Shown: positions 8,810 through 18,680, counted from the stretch's first letter. The stretch: 64,000 bases of DNA from Aliiroseovarius crassostreae (GCF_001307765.1 NZ_LKBA01000004.1:62001-126000); one strand, 5' to 3'. Notes: generated by a model not told the origin, from the letters alone. Made by a program: numbers and translations.

Positions 8810-9676
8810 GTGATCGACCGTCCCGGCTCGACACTGGCGGACCTGCAACGCTTCATGAATGACCGGCTCAATGATGACCTGATTGAACTGGGCACAACCT
8901 CCAAGCGCCGTGCAATCCGAGATTTCTTCACCTATGACTTTCAGGATGACCCAAGCCTGCGCCCGTCCAAGAACGCCATCTCGCGCAAACTACAAAGTCT
9001 GTTCAACACCTTTGCCTTCGATGAGATGGTCAACAGTCCGCAGTCCATCGATTTGGAAAGAGCTATCAATGAAGGGCAGATTATCCTCTTTAACCTCTCT
9101 AAGGGCCGCTTGGGGGATGAGGCCAGCGAAGCCTTTGGCCGGTTGGTTGTTGCGTCCATTCAGGGGCTGGCGCTGCGGCGGGCGGATGTGCCTGAGCAAG
9201 ACCGAAATCCCATCAATCTCTTCATTGACGAATGCCAGAACTACATTGCGCCTGCCACCATGCAGATCTTGGAGGAAGCCCGAAAATACGGTGTGAGCCT
9301 GACGCTGGCGCAGCAGGTGGTGGGGCGAGGCATGTCGTCAGAAATGCAGGCCGTTGTTCTGAACAACACCAATGTCAAAGTGGCGGGCCGCACGCCAGAG
9401 GATGACAAGATGGCAAAAATCCTCGGCAAGTCACAGGCCGATGTGCAGAACCTGCAAACGGGGCAGTTCTGGATGAAGGTGGGCAACGGCCATACCTTCC
9501 TGCTGAACGCCAATAGCGATCTTATTGGCGACAGCATCGCCATGTCGGATGATTGGTGGAACACGATCAAGCTGGAACAATTGGTGGCTTATCGCAGCTT
9601 TGAGGATGTGCCGGAAGCTGCAACAGTAACAGAAGATGTGCTAGTTGATAATGGCAAACCCATGCCATGGCCGTAG
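8810..9676 (+). pseudogene. 5'-truncated type IV coupling protein (TraD/TraG-like, TraM-recognition domain)
   Basis: The readable 288 residues correspond to the C-terminal half of a conjugative coupling ATPase: Walker B as INLFIDECQNYIAPATMQIL, then EEARKYGVSLTLAQQ and the closing NNTNVKVAGRTPEDDKMAKILG segment. The Walker A half is missing. The frame stays open upstream into the IS remnant, and GTG 8810 is only the first possible start. This is best explained as a gene cut by the IS6 event. It overlaps the next gene by ten bases. Confidence 0.8.
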
Positions 9677-10467
9677 ATCGACTGGGGCGGCGGGATCGGT
9701 TTGTCCGAACCCCAACCGGAAAACGCCTCTCGCTCACATCCCGCGATCAGGAAATTCTGCACTGGCTCTATCGGTATCGCTACTTGCGACAAGATCAGCT
9801 TGTGCAGATCTTTGCGCCAAAATCAGACAAGCGCTTCAATGAGCGGCTGGGCGATCTCTTCCACGAAACGGGCCTTATCAACCGCCCGCAGGTGCAGGCA
9901 CCGCTCTTTGATGCCCGCTCAACGCCTATGCTCTATGAAATCACCCCAAAGGGCATCCGGTATCTGGAAAGCACTGGGGCGCTGCCACATCGCACCGTGA
10001 CATTCTCAAAGCGACCGCGCGGCTCGTTCAGCCCGCACTTCCTGCACACGATGATGATCATCGAGAGCCTGCTGGAAATTGAACTGCAAACTCAAGATGA
10101 ACCGAACCAACGCTTTGTGCCTGTTGACGAGATCTTGGCAAAAGCACCTAAGGAAACCCAATCAGTTCGCAACCCACTTGCCATCCCTGTGCGGATCAAA
10201 GGCAAAGCGATGCAGATCATCCCCGATGCGCTTTACGGTATCGAATATGATCAGGGTGATCAGAAAACCTATCGCTTCTGGGCGCTGGAATGTGAACGCA
10301 GCAGCCCCAAAAACCGCTCCACCCGCAAACTGTCCAGCACCGCCAAGAAAAAAGACCTCTACGCCGCGCTTCTTCGTGGGCGGGGTTTTAAGGAGCGGTG
10401 GGGGATACCAAACCTGCATATTAGGTTTGTGGATCGAAAGGAGCAGACTGAGGTGTTTGAGGGATGA
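9667..10467 (+). CDS. Replication-relaxation family protein of a mobile element
   Basis: This 266-residue protein has a winged-helix-like N-terminal region (LTSRDQEILHWLYRYRYLRQDQLVQIF, then PMLYEITPKGIRYLES) and a C-terminal half with IIPDALYGIEY...FWALECERSSPKNR. It matches the replication-relaxation family (PF13814 type) found beside coupling proteins in integrative and conjugative elements. It probably acts on the transfer origin or plasmid-like replication of the element. It follows the truncated coupling gene with a short overlap. The assignment is from recognised motifs only. Confidence 0.72.
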   Translation: MAVDRLGRRDRFVRTPTGKRLSLTSRDQEILHWLYRYRYLRQDQLVQIFAPKSDKRFNERLGDLFHETGLINRPQVQAPLFDARSTPMLYEITPKGIRYLESTGALPHRTVTFSKRPRGSFSPHFLHTMMIIESLLEIELQTQDEPNQRFVPVDEILAKAPKETQSVRNPLAIPVRIKGKAMQIIPDALYGIEYDQGDQKTYRFWALECERSSPKNRSTRKLSSTAKKKDLYAALLRGRGFKERWGIPNLHIRFVDRKEQTEVFEG

Positions 10468-10543
10468 TCGACTCATGCCTGAACATAGAAACTCACTGCT
10501 TATTTCAGTGATTTGTGTACCTATCGTGTACCTAAAACTAAAC

Positions 10544-10573
10544 AAGGCCTCAGCGAGTGAACGCTAAGGCCTT
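10544..10573 (-). terminator. Bidirectional terminator between the mobile element and tRNA-Arg
   Basis: AAGGCCT-CAGCG pairs with CGCT-AAGGCCTT around a short loop, with one mismatch that becomes G-U on the minus strand. It can end the tRNA transcript (minus strand) and the mobile-element transcript (plus strand). It lies 9 bases past the tRNA 3' end. Confidence 0.65.
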
Positions 10574-10581
10574 GGTTTTAA

Positions 10582-10658
10582 TGGCGCTCTGGGGAGGATT
10601 CGAACCCCCGACCCCTTGATTCGTAGTCAAGTACTCTATCCAGCTGAGCTACCAGAGC
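10582..10658 (-). tRNA. tRNA-Arg(ACG)
   Basis: This 77-nucleotide cloverleaf has acceptor stem GCTCTGG/CCAGAGC, D-arm TAGCTCAGCTGGATAGAG, anticodon stem CTTGA/TCAAG with loop CTACGAA (anticodon ACG), T-arm GGGGG-TTCGAAT-CCTCC, discriminator G and an encoded CCA. The 3' end faces the truncated conjugation genes, the usual orientation for an element integrated at a tRNA 3' end. The gene itself looks intact. Confidence 0.96.
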
Positions 10659-10908
10659 GCGGTGAGGGGGATTTACTGAGTCTCGTCCGGGGGTGCAAGA
10701 GCGAAAACACAAAAAGTGGTGGTTTCTTCAAAAATATTTTCAGGAGAATGGGTGGCATGTTGGTCGCCAGACGTGCGCCAGCGTGAGGATGTAAGGTTAG
10801 TGCTTTTTTGCAACATTAGTGTGGATGGGCCATATTTTGTGTTTTTCCCCGTCATCGAGACTAGGAATTATGGCAAAATTGCGGTAATTCACTCGACAGA
10901 GCAACAAA

Positions 10909-13608
10909 ATGGCCAAGAAAAACCAAGGCCAACATATTGAGGTAGGCGGTAGCATGCAGGCGATCAACTTTATCGTCCGTGACCATACTGGTTTTGTCCA
11001 GCATGGCGCACTTATTGAATCCGGTATTTCCGACAAACTTGTTTTGGGTGACGATGGGGCTGTGTCCCTGAATATTCGTCGCTCGGATGTGCGTGAATAT
11101 CTTCGCGCGGGCGAAAACCTGGAACTTTATCTTGCAGATGGGCGAAAAATCGTTCTGGAGGGCTTTTTTGCCGAGAACGGTGTGCAGGAAAATCATCTGT
11201 ATCTGAATGAAGACGGTGTGCTGATTGAAGCATCACTGGACGCCAGCGGGCAGGTGACTTTTACCGAGGTGACCTCCTGGGGTAAGTGGAGCCAGCTTGA
11301 TGCGTTGATCTTCCCGGAAAGCCCGGTTGTGGCAGAGGCTGTCGTGGCGGCTGAAGGTGAAGAGGTTACGCAGGCAATTGGCCTTGGCCTTCTGGGGGCC
11401 GGTGGTGGTGCTGCCGCTGGTATCATTCCCGCAGCTGGGGCCCTGGCCGTTGGTGGGGCGGTACTTGGCGGCGGTGGCGATGGTGATGGCAATCAGGCCA
11501 CCCAGGCAACTGTCGATGACCCGGATGTGCCCGTCTTTGTAGGCGGCGATGACGATGAGACTGTCACGATCACCGGGACCGGAACGCCGGGTGCAACGGT
11601 AGAGGTGACAATTGGTGACCGGACCGTCACGACAACGGTAGGAAAGGACGGCACCTGGGCTGCCGTGTTTGATGGCGATGATTTCCCGGATGATGGTGCC
11701 TATACGGTGACAGCGACAGTGACGGAGGAGGACGGAACCGTCCATACGCCGACCGGTCCAGAAGTGACAATCGATACGACGCCGCCTCTGGTTGATGTGA
11801 CCTATGGCACCGTTTCAACCAATGTGGTTGTCAATGATGATGATCATTCCGATGGCGTTGAAATTTCGGGAACCGGAGAGCCGGGAGCCGCAATTGTTGT
11901 GGAAATTCAGGGGGCCATCCACTCCACCACTGTGAGTAAGGATGGCAGTTGGAGCGTCACGTTCGCGCCCGCTGAAATCCCGACCGGAGAATATGAAACC
12001 GCCGTGGTGATCAGCTCAAGCGACAGTTTTGGCAACACCACCACGATCACCGACACCCTGTCGGTTGACACCGAAACCAGCTTGACGCTGACCGAAAACG
12101 CAAAGCTGGCAGACAATCTGAGCACGTCCGCTGCGGATGCAAATGTCCTGACTCATCAGGAACTGAGCGGGCCGGATGGCGGCCTGACCCTGACCGGTGT
12201 CGCGGAAGCCGGGGCGACAATTTCTGTAAAGCTGGGTGAGGTCACCCGAACGGTTGTTGCGGATAGTGACGGCAACTGGAGTGCGGATTTCAGCGCAACG
12301 CAAATCCCTTCCGGTCGCTACGAGACCACAATGACCATCACCTCGACCGATATTCATGGCAACACGACCTCGATGGACCAGACCATTCTGGTGGACACGT
12401 TTGTCGGAGATCTGGCCCTGGTCACGCCGGTGGCTGGCGATGATGTGATCAACGCGTCGGAAATGGCGTCGGGCGCTGTGATCTCTGGTCAGGTCGAGGC
12501 CGGATCGACTGTCACGGTTGTGGTGGCGGGCGTGACCAAAACCGTCACAACGGATCCAGCTGGCGATGGCAGCTGGAGCGTCAGCTTCAGCGCCTCTGAC
12601 CTGCCTGCGGGCACCAGTGATCAGACCGTGCAAGTCAGCGCAACTGATATGTATGGCAACAGCCACTCCCTGCCGGCCCATGGCATTCGGATCGACACCG
12701 AAGTGACCGATATGGATGTCACCAACGCGTATCTCGGCCAGGGCACGGGCGGCGAAGCGGTGGCGCTGGGCGGGGTCGACACCGTCAATGCCGAGGATTT
12801 GTCTGGTGGGATGACCTTCACCGGGACCACCGAAAAGGGGTCATCTGTCTGGGTGTCGCTGGATGCAACCAGCAACACCGATCCCGCCGCGACCTGGGTG
12901 CAGGCCAGTGTTGATCCAGTCACCGGGGAGTGGGAGGTGGACTTTGATGACAGCCAGATGCCCTCGGGTGAAGGCAGTGCAACCATTACCGTGCGGGCCC
13001 AGGATCTGGCAGGCAATGTCGGCTATACCTCGGATAGCTTTGACTTTGACACCGTGGCCCCGGAGGCCCCGGACGCAAATGTTTATCAAAATGACGCCGA
13101 TGGGGCGATCAGCGGCATCTACAACCTTGATCCCAATGTCACGCTCGAAATGCTCAATGCCGATGGGACGGTTGGCGCGACCCCGGGGTTTGAGTTGAAC
13201 AACTTCTACCCGAGCACCGGCCTGCCGGATGGATCCCGTCTGGTTCTGACCGAAACAGATGCCGCACAGAACAGCACCTCGACGCTGATTGTCACCGACA
13301 ATGGCGGCACCCAGGTGGATCTCTCAGCAAGTGGTCTGTCAGACTATAACATTGAGGCGATTGACCTTCTGGAAAGCCTTGAGGCCAACACGATCACGAT
13401 TTCGGAACAGCAGCTGCTGGCTCTGTCGGACAATTCCAATGCGCTCACCATCCATGGCGGCGTGCAGGATACGGTCATTGCCAATGGGGCGCAGGACACG
13501 GGGACGCAGGTGCAGATCGACGGGGCAGACTACAATGTCTACACCCTCGGGGATGCCGGTGGCACACTGTATATTCAGGAAGATATCCACGTAAATACAG
13601 TGATCTGA
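10909..13608 (+). CDS. BapA-like surface protein with five Ig-like domains, type I secretion substrate
   Basis: This 899-residue secreted or surface-anchored protein starts with a BapA-type prefix domain (about residues 15-125), then a Gly/Ala-rich segment (about 155-195, including AAAG and PAAG). Five Ig-like domains of roughly 90-115 residues follow (about 210-735), each built on a pattern like GxxxPGATVxVxxxG...DGxWSVxF...VDT. The C-terminal region has LLALSDNSNALTIHGGVQDTV, resembling the terminal domain of RTX/VCBS-type type I substrates. I see no Ca-binding GGxGxDxxx nonapeptides. The three genes after it encode a complete type I exporter. Likely role: adhesion or biofilm matrix. Confidence 0.85.
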   Translation: MAKKNQGQHIEVGGSMQAINFIVRDHTGFVQHGALIESGISDKLVLGDDGAVSLNIRRSDVREYLRAGENLELYLADGRKIVLEGFFAENGVQENHLYLNEDGVLIEASLDASGQVTFTEVTSWGKWSQLDALIFPESPVVAEAVVAAEGEEVTQAIGLGLLGAGGGAAAGIIPAAGALAVGGAVLGGGGDGDGNQATQATVDDPDVPVFVGGDDDETVTITGTGTPGATVEVTIGDRTVTTTVGKDGTWAAVFDGDDFPDDGAYTVTATVTEEDGTVHTPTGPEVTIDTTPPLVDVTYGTVSTNVVVNDDDHSDGVEISGTGEPGAAIVVEIQGAIHSTTVSKDGSWSVTFAPAEIPTGEYETAVVISSSDSFGNTTTITDTLSVDTETSLTLTENAKLADNLSTSAADANVLTHQELSGPDGGLTLTGVAEAGATISVKLGEVTRTVVADSDGNWSADFSATQIPSGRYETTMTITSTDIHGNTTSMDQTILVDTFVGDLALVTPVAGDDVINASEMASGAVISGQVEAGSTVTVVVAGVTKTVTTDPAGDGSWSVSFSASDLPAGTSDQTVQVSATDMYGNSHSLPAHGIRIDTEVTDMDVTNAYLGQGTGGEAVALGGVDTVNAEDLSGGMTFTGTTEKGSSVWVSLDATSNTDPAATWVQASVDPVTGEWEVDFDDSQMPSGEGSATITVRAQDLAGNVGYTSDSFDFDTVAPEAPDANVYQNDADGAISGIYNLDPNVTLEMLNADGTVGATPGFELNNFYPSTGLPDGSRLVLTETDAAQNSTSTLIVTDNGGTQVDLSASGLSDYNIEAIDLLESLEANTITISEQQLLALSDNSNALTIHGGVQDTVIANGAQDTGTQVQIDGADYNVYTLGDAGGTLYIQEDIHVNTVI

Positions 13609-13621
13609 TACAATTGAACGA

Positions 13622-13649
13622 AGGCCGCGGCGCCAAATGATCGCGGCCT
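13622..13649 (+). other. Intercistronic hairpin after the adhesin gene
   Basis: AGGCCGCG pairs perfectly with CGCGGCCT around a 12-base loop. No strong U-run follows. It probably limits read-through so that the adhesin is made in excess over its exporter. Confidence 0.6.
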
Positions 13650-13680
13650 CGATATAACAAACAAAAGACGAGGCAGAGCT

Positions 13681-15015
13681 TTGGTCTTCGTGCGGGACAT
13701 AACACGCATCCCCTTGTTGGTCACTTTGGTGGCCAGCCTGAGTGGATGTATGGGGGATATCGGAGGGCGCTTCGGAGAGGGCGGTTTCCTGTCCGGCCTA
13801 ACCGGTTCGGATGAGGTGACGCGTTCGGCGCCACGCAGCTTTGCGCCTCTTCCCGGAAAAACCCCCTCCGAAATCATTTCCAAACTTCAATTTCGTCAAA
13901 GCCTTCTGAAGGCCGGGACCTCTTACGATCAGGTGGCGCGCTCCGCGCTTGCCGCTTCTGCGCGTCCCGCCGAGGCCGAGCTGCGGGCGGCAAAGCTGCG
14001 CGCACGCGCTGCGGACAAGAACTGGCTGCCCACACTGGGGCCACGCGTTTCCCTGTCCAGTCTTGGTGACCTCGTGGCCAGCATCGTCGTGGACCAGGTG
14101 ATTTTCGACAATGGACGCAAGGAAGCGGAACGAGAGTTTGCCCGGGCCGATGTCGAAGCGGCTGCGGTAAGTCTTTCCATCGACACCAATGACAGGGTCT
14201 CAACCGCGCTGGGGCTTTATCTCTCGGCGCAGGCCGCGCAGGAAAAAGCGGCTGCCGCAGGCCGGGCCCTTGGGGCAATGAGAGAGTTTGACCGGATCAT
14301 GACAGCCCGCGTGAAAGGCGGGGTGTCGGATATTTCGGACCAAAGCGTGATCCGGGCCAAGCTGAGTGAGCTTCAGTCGCTTTACGACAGCGAAACCCTG
14401 AATGCCAAAACCGCCATGGCGGAACTCAAGGCGATGTCCGCCGAGGACATCTCAGGCCTGCGTGGTATTGATCATCTGCCGGCCCCTCAAGACGGGTTGC
14501 AACCGCTGACCGTCCTGCTGGCCACGGCCGAACTGGATCGGGACGTGGCGCAGGCCAAGATTGACCGTGCGGGTCTGCTGCCCGGACTGGGGGCACAGGC
14601 CGTGCTCTCCAAAGAAAGCAGCGCCGGGCTGGTGATGACCTCAGATCAGGGGTTTGGATTTGGCACGCTGGATAATCTGGCAGCCGTGAAAGCCGCGCGG
14701 GAAGGGGCCGAACGCCGGATCCTGCAGGCGCAGGAAGACAGCCGCCGCCGTCAGGCCGCCCTTGGACAGAAACTTGTGTCCCAGCAGGCCCGGGCCGCTC
14801 AGGCCAAGGATCTTGTTGGACAGGCGCGGGCCAATACCCAATTGTTCCAGCGCCAGTTTGATGCGGGGCAGCGCACCGTGATGGATGTTGTCGGCGTGGT
14901 TGAAAACCTCAATCGGCTGGAGCAGGAACAGGTCTCGGTGAGGTATGATATTGCCCGTACCGAAGTGGAAATTGCCCGCGAATTCGGGACTTTGGTTGAC
15001 GGGGACGCGATATGA
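13681..15015 (+). CDS. TolC-family outer-membrane lipoprotein of the type I secretion system
   Basis: This 444-residue outer-membrane factor has an N-terminal lipoprotein signal ending LVASLSGC, with acylation predicted on that Cys. Two TolC-like repeats follow, rich in long helices (for example FRQSLLKAGTSYDQVARSALAASARPAEAELRAAK and ARANTQLFQRQFDAGQRTVMDVVGVVENLNRLEQEQ). It forms the outer-membrane channel for export of the upstream adhesin. The start is a TTG or the GTG at 13690. The stop overlaps the next start by four bases. Confidence 0.88.
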   Translation: MVFVRDITRIPLLVTLVASLSGCMGDIGGRFGEGGFLSGLTGSDEVTRSAPRSFAPLPGKTPSEIISKLQFRQSLLKAGTSYDQVARSALAASARPAEAELRAAKLRARAADKNWLPTLGPRVSLSSLGDLVASIVVDQVIFDNGRKEAEREFARADVEAAAVSLSIDTNDRVSTALGLYLSAQAAQEKAAAAGRALGAMREFDRIMTARVKGGVSDISDQSVIRAKLSELQSLYDSETLNAKTAMAELKAMSAEDISGLRGIDHLPAPQDGLQPLTVLLATAELDRDVAQAKIDRAGLLPGLGAQAVLSKESSAGLVMTSDQGFGFGTLDNLAAVKAAREGAERRILQAQEDSRRRQAALGQKLVSQQARAAQAKDLVGQARANTQLFQRQFDAGQRTVMDVVGVVENLNRLEQEQVSVRYDIARTEVEIAREFGTLVDGDAI

Positions 15016-17492
15016 GCCAGCATCGTGATGGCGGTGAAAACGGCAAGATGCCGACCCTGTCTCCCACCATCTCTGGCGCCAAGCGGAAAATCTCCGGTCG
15101 ACCGGTTAAGAATATTGCCCAGCCGGGGCCGCGCCCAAAGCGCAAGGTGAAACACGTGGCGACCCCAACGCCGGGACAGGCGGATGCCTCTCCCCCCGTG
15201 TCAAAGGCGCCGGCCACAGGCCCCCGGCCCAGGGTGGCGCTGTCGAAAAGCAAAAAACAATTGGCGTTCCAGGCTGTGCCGACCAATTCCGATCGGCCTG
15301 TCGACGGGGGAAATGGACCACAGATCAATCCCGTGGCAACCCCGCCGCCCGCGCAGCCCACACGCCCGGTTCCCGCACGTGATGACCGGCTCAAGGCCCG
15401 CGCGGATCTTGCCTCCGTCTATGCCGGCCTTCTGGGGCGCAAGGCCGTTCAGCACGATTTGATTGAAGCGATGCAGTCTGCGCTTGCCAAAGGGTGCAAA
15501 GATGCAAGTTTCCCCTTGTTGCAGGAGGCCTTGTCAAGCCTTGGGCTGGAGGCTGAGATTGAACCGGATCAAACGCTTGAGCCGGATAGATGGCCTGCGC
15601 TTGCCCTGATGACCAATGGCCAGGCTGTCATGGTGCTCTCGCAGGAAGGCGACCAGCTGCGTGTATATGAGGCGGGTGCAAATGGCGCTTCAATTGAGGT
15701 GGAACGCATGGAATTTTCCGCCGTGTTCACTGGCACGATTTTGCGGGCGGAAATACCGCTTTCCGACCTCGCCGCTCGCCATGCCCCGCGCCGGTTGCAG
15801 GACCATTGGTTCTGGGGGGAATTGCCCAAATTCAGACGCCATTTTGCCGATGTGGCGCTGGGGTCCTTTGTGGCCAATATGCTGGCCGTCGCGGTCGCGC
15901 TGTTTTCACTGCAGGTCTATGACCGTGTGATCCCGCACCAATCCACCGCCACGCTCTGGGTGCTGGCGGCGGGCGCTTTTGTTGCAATCCTGCTGGAGGC
16001 TGCGATCAAGGCAGCGCGGGCGCGCCTGATGGATGGGGCCGGGCGCAGGATTGAGCTGAATGTCCAGCGCCTGTTGATGGATCGCATTCTTGGAATGCGG
16101 TCGGACCGGCGTCCGGCCTCTCCGTCTTCGTTGTTTGCTACGATGCGCGAATTCGGATCCGTGCGCGAGTTTTTCACCGCGTCGTCGGTGGGGACACTCA
16201 CGGATCTGCCATTCATCGTTTTGTTCCTTGTTCTGGTGGCGTCCATTGCTGGCAATGTGGTCTGGGTGCTGATTGCAGGTGGGATCTTGATGGTGCTGCC
16301 CGGGTTCTTTTTGCAAAAGCGGATGATTGCCATCTCGCAGGAGACGCAGGGGGCGTCGACCAAGGCGTCACGCCTGTTGCATGAAGCGATTTACGAACTC
16401 GACACGCTCAAGACCCAGCGCGGCGAGGATCGGGTGCGGCGGCTGTGGACCGAGCTCAATATGCTGTCTGCGGTGAAAAACAGCGAACAGCGGAAACTGA
16501 CGGCATGGCTGACCTTCTGGTCGCAGGGGGTGCAGCAGGCCACCTATGTCTCCGCGGTCATTCTGGGCACCTACATGGTGTTCGCGGGGGAATTCACTGT
16601 GGGGTCGATTATTGCCGTGGGCATTCTGTCCGGTCGGACCCTTGCGCCCCTGACGCAGCTCTCGGGCACCTTGGCGCGCTGGTCCAATGTGAAATCCGCG
16701 CTTGATGGGCTGGATACGATTGCCGGGGCAGAGCAGGATGAGGCTGACGGGCGGACCTATCTGCGACGGGAGACCCTGCGTGGTGGATATGAAATCCGAG
16801 AAATGCGCTTTGCCTATGATGAGGACACAGCGGGTATCGACGTGCCCGGACTGGCGGTTGAACCGGGGCAGAAAATTGCGGTTCTGGGAGCGAACGGATC
16901 TGGAAAATCCACCTTTCTCAAGGTGCTGGCCGGGCTTTACACCCCGACGGCCGGTCGGGTGATGGTGGATGGTGTAGATATGTCCCAGATCGCGCCGCGC
17001 GATCTGCGCCGCTCCATCGGATATCTGGGGCAGGATGTGCGCCTGTTTGCAGGCACACTCCGGGACAACCTCAATCTCTCCATGCTGGAACGTGAAGATG
17101 ATCGGTTATTGCAGGCCCTTGATTTCGCGGGGCTGGGGCCATTTGTGCGCGGTCATGCCAAGGGGTTGGATCTGGAAATTCGGGATATGGGAGAGGGGCT
17201 TTCGATCGGACAGCGCCAGTCGATCGGCTGGGCGCGGGTCTGGTTGCAGGACCCGCAGATCGTGTTGCTGGATGAACCAACGGCGGCGCTTGACCAGGTG
17301 CTGGAGCGCACCCTGATCAGCCGTTTGGAAACCTGGCTTGACGGGCGCACCGCCATTATCGCGACGCATAGAATGCCGATCATGGCGCTTACTGAGCGCA
17401 CCTTGATCTTTCAAAATGGCCGCCTGACCGTGGATGGACCGCGAGATCAGGTTCTGGCTCATCTGAAATCGGCCGGGCAGGGGGCGGAGTGA
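15012..17492 (+). CDS. Type I secretion ABC exporter (LapB-like, with peptidase-like N-terminal domain)
   Basis: This 826-residue exporter has a low-complexity Pro/Lys-rich N-terminal 110 residues, then a C39-like domain without a visible catalytic Cys. A six-helix exporter membrane domain follows (about 275-560). The ATPase has Walker A GANGSGKST, Q-loop GYLGQDVRLF, Walker B IVLLDEPTAAL and a switch His in IATHR. The ABC signature reads LSIGQRQS instead of the usual LSGGQ. It energises export of the Ig-repeat protein and is translationally coupled to both neighbours. Confidence 0.92.
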   Translation: MSQHRDGGENGKMPTLSPTISGAKRKISGRPVKNIAQPGPRPKRKVKHVATPTPGQADASPPVSKAPATGPRPRVALSKSKKQLAFQAVPTNSDRPVDGGNGPQINPVATPPPAQPTRPVPARDDRLKARADLASVYAGLLGRKAVQHDLIEAMQSALAKGCKDASFPLLQEALSSLGLEAEIEPDQTLEPDRWPALALMTNGQAVMVLSQEGDQLRVYEAGANGASIEVERMEFSAVFTGTILRAEIPLSDLAARHAPRRLQDHWFWGELPKFRRHFADVALGSFVANMLAVAVALFSLQVYDRVIPHQSTATLWVLAAGAFVAILLEAAIKAARARLMDGAGRRIELNVQRLLMDRILGMRSDRRPASPSSLFATMREFGSVREFFTASSVGTLTDLPFIVLFLVLVASIAGNVVWVLIAGGILMVLPGFFLQKRMIAISQETQGASTKASRLLHEAIYELDTLKTQRGEDRVRRLWTELNMLSAVKNSEQRKLTAWLTFWSQGVQQATYVSAVILGTYMVFAGEFTVGSIIAVGILSGRTLAPLTQLSGTLARWSNVKSALDGLDTIAGAEQDEADGRTYLRRETLRGGYEIREMRFAYDEDTAGIDVPGLAVEPGQKIAVLGANGSGKSTFLKVLAGLYTPTAGRVMVDGVDMSQIAPRDLRRSIGYLGQDVRLFAGTLRDNLNLSMLEREDDRLLQALDFAGLGPFVRGHAKGLDLEIRDMGEGLSIGQRQSIGWARVWLQDPQIVLLDEPTAALDQVLERTLISRLETWLDGRTAIIATHRMPIMALTERTLIFQNGRLTVDGPRDQVLAHLKSAGQGAE

Positions 17493-18661
17493 TGGCGTCA
17501 CTGGATGCACAGTTTGAACAGGATCTGAAAGGTCCGTCGATGGTGATCTGGCTGTCGGCTTTTGCGGTGCTGGCGTTTGTCCTCTGGGCCTCTCTGGCCT
17601 GGGTGGACGAGATCGTGCGTGGCCAGGGCACGGTGATTTCATCGTCCCGCCCGCAAATCATCCAGAACCTTGAAGGCGGGATCCTTGCCGAACTTTTGGT
17701 CAAGGAAGGGGATGTGGTTGAGCCGGGGGATGTGCTTGCGCGGCTTTATGGAACCGAGTTCCAAACCTCGGTGGATGATATCCTGGATCAGATTGCGGCG
17801 CTCGATATCCGTCGCCTGCGCCTTGAGGCCGAGCTGGCCGGGCAATTTGATGTGGTGGTGCCGGAGGAGCTTGCTTCTCGTACGCCAGAGATCGTGGCAT
17901 CCGAGCGGGCTTTGCTTGCCGCACGACAAAGCGATTATGTCAGTCGCCGGGAAGGTGCCAAGAAGGTTCTGGGGGAGGCGGATCGTGAATTGAAAGTCAT
18001 GGAGGACCTCTATCGCGAAAACATTGTTGCGCTGATAGAGGTGACCAAGGTGCGCAAGGCCCAGTCGGATGCGGAAAACCGCTATAATCAGGTGGTGACC
18101 CAGACGGAACTGGACCGCGCACAGGAATATTCCGACACGCTCAAGGAATTGGCGACGCTGCGGCAGAACCTCAAACTGTCGCAAGACCAGTTGAACCGGA
18201 CAGTCCTGACCAGCCCGATGCGCGGGATCGTGAACAATCTGGGCGTGACCACCATTGGCGGGGTCGTGCGACCGGGGGAAGAGATTTTCCAGATTATCCC
18301 ATTGGACGAAGATGTTTTTGTCGAGGCGCAGATCAAGCCGGAGAACATCGCCAATGTCAAACGGGGGCAGGAAGCGACCGTCAAGCTATCCGCTTATGAT
18401 TACACGATTTATGGGAGCCTGAAGGGCCGTGTCGACTTTATTTCCGCGGATACGTTTCAAGATGAACGTGACCCCAATGCGCAACCCCACTACCGGGTGA
18501 GTGTGCGTTTGGATCTGTCCAAACTGAGTGATCGGCAAAAGCAGATTGAAATGCGGCCCGGGATGATAGGGCAGGTGGAGTTGCACACTGGCGAAAAGAC
18601 CATCCTGCAATATCTTCTGAAACCACTATACAAATCGCGTGAGGCCTTCCGCGAGCCGTGA
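17492..18661 (+). CDS. HlyD-family membrane-fusion protein of the type I secretion system
   Basis: This adaptor of about 389 residues joins the ABC exporter to the outer-membrane channel. A single N-terminal membrane helix (VIWLSAFAVLAFVLWASLAWV) is followed by the lipoyl half-motif (GTVISSSRPQIIQNLEGGILAELLVKEGDVVEPGDVLARL), a long coiled-coil region (about 95-225) and a C-terminal beta-barrel (GMIGQVELHTGEKTILQYLLKPL). I chose the ATG at 17492, which overlaps the exporter stop by one base; a GTG one codon earlier is also in frame. Confidence 0.92.
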   Translation: MASLDAQFEQDLKGPSMVIWLSAFAVLAFVLWASLAWVDEIVRGQGTVISSSRPQIIQNLEGGILAELLVKEGDVVEPGDVLARLYGTEFQTSVDDILDQIAALDIRRLRLEAELAGQFDVVVPEELASRTPEIVASERALLAARQSDYVSRREGAKKVLGEADRELKVMEDLYRENIVALIEVTKVRKAQSDAENRYNQVVTQTELDRAQEYSDTLKELATLRQNLKLSQDQLNRTVLTSPMRGIVNNLGVTTIGGVVRPGEEIFQIIPLDEDVFVEAQIKPENIANVKRGQEATVKLSAYDYTIYGSLKGRVDFISADTFQDERDPNAQPHYRVSVRLDLSKLSDRQKQIEMRPGMIGQVELHTGEKTILQYLLKPLYKSREAFREP

Positions 18662-18680
18662 CTGCCCCGCGCTTCCGCGC

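Noticed and set aside
10909-13608. RTX toxin
   Set aside because: No GGxGxDxxx calcium-binding repeats are visible; the body is Ig-like domains.
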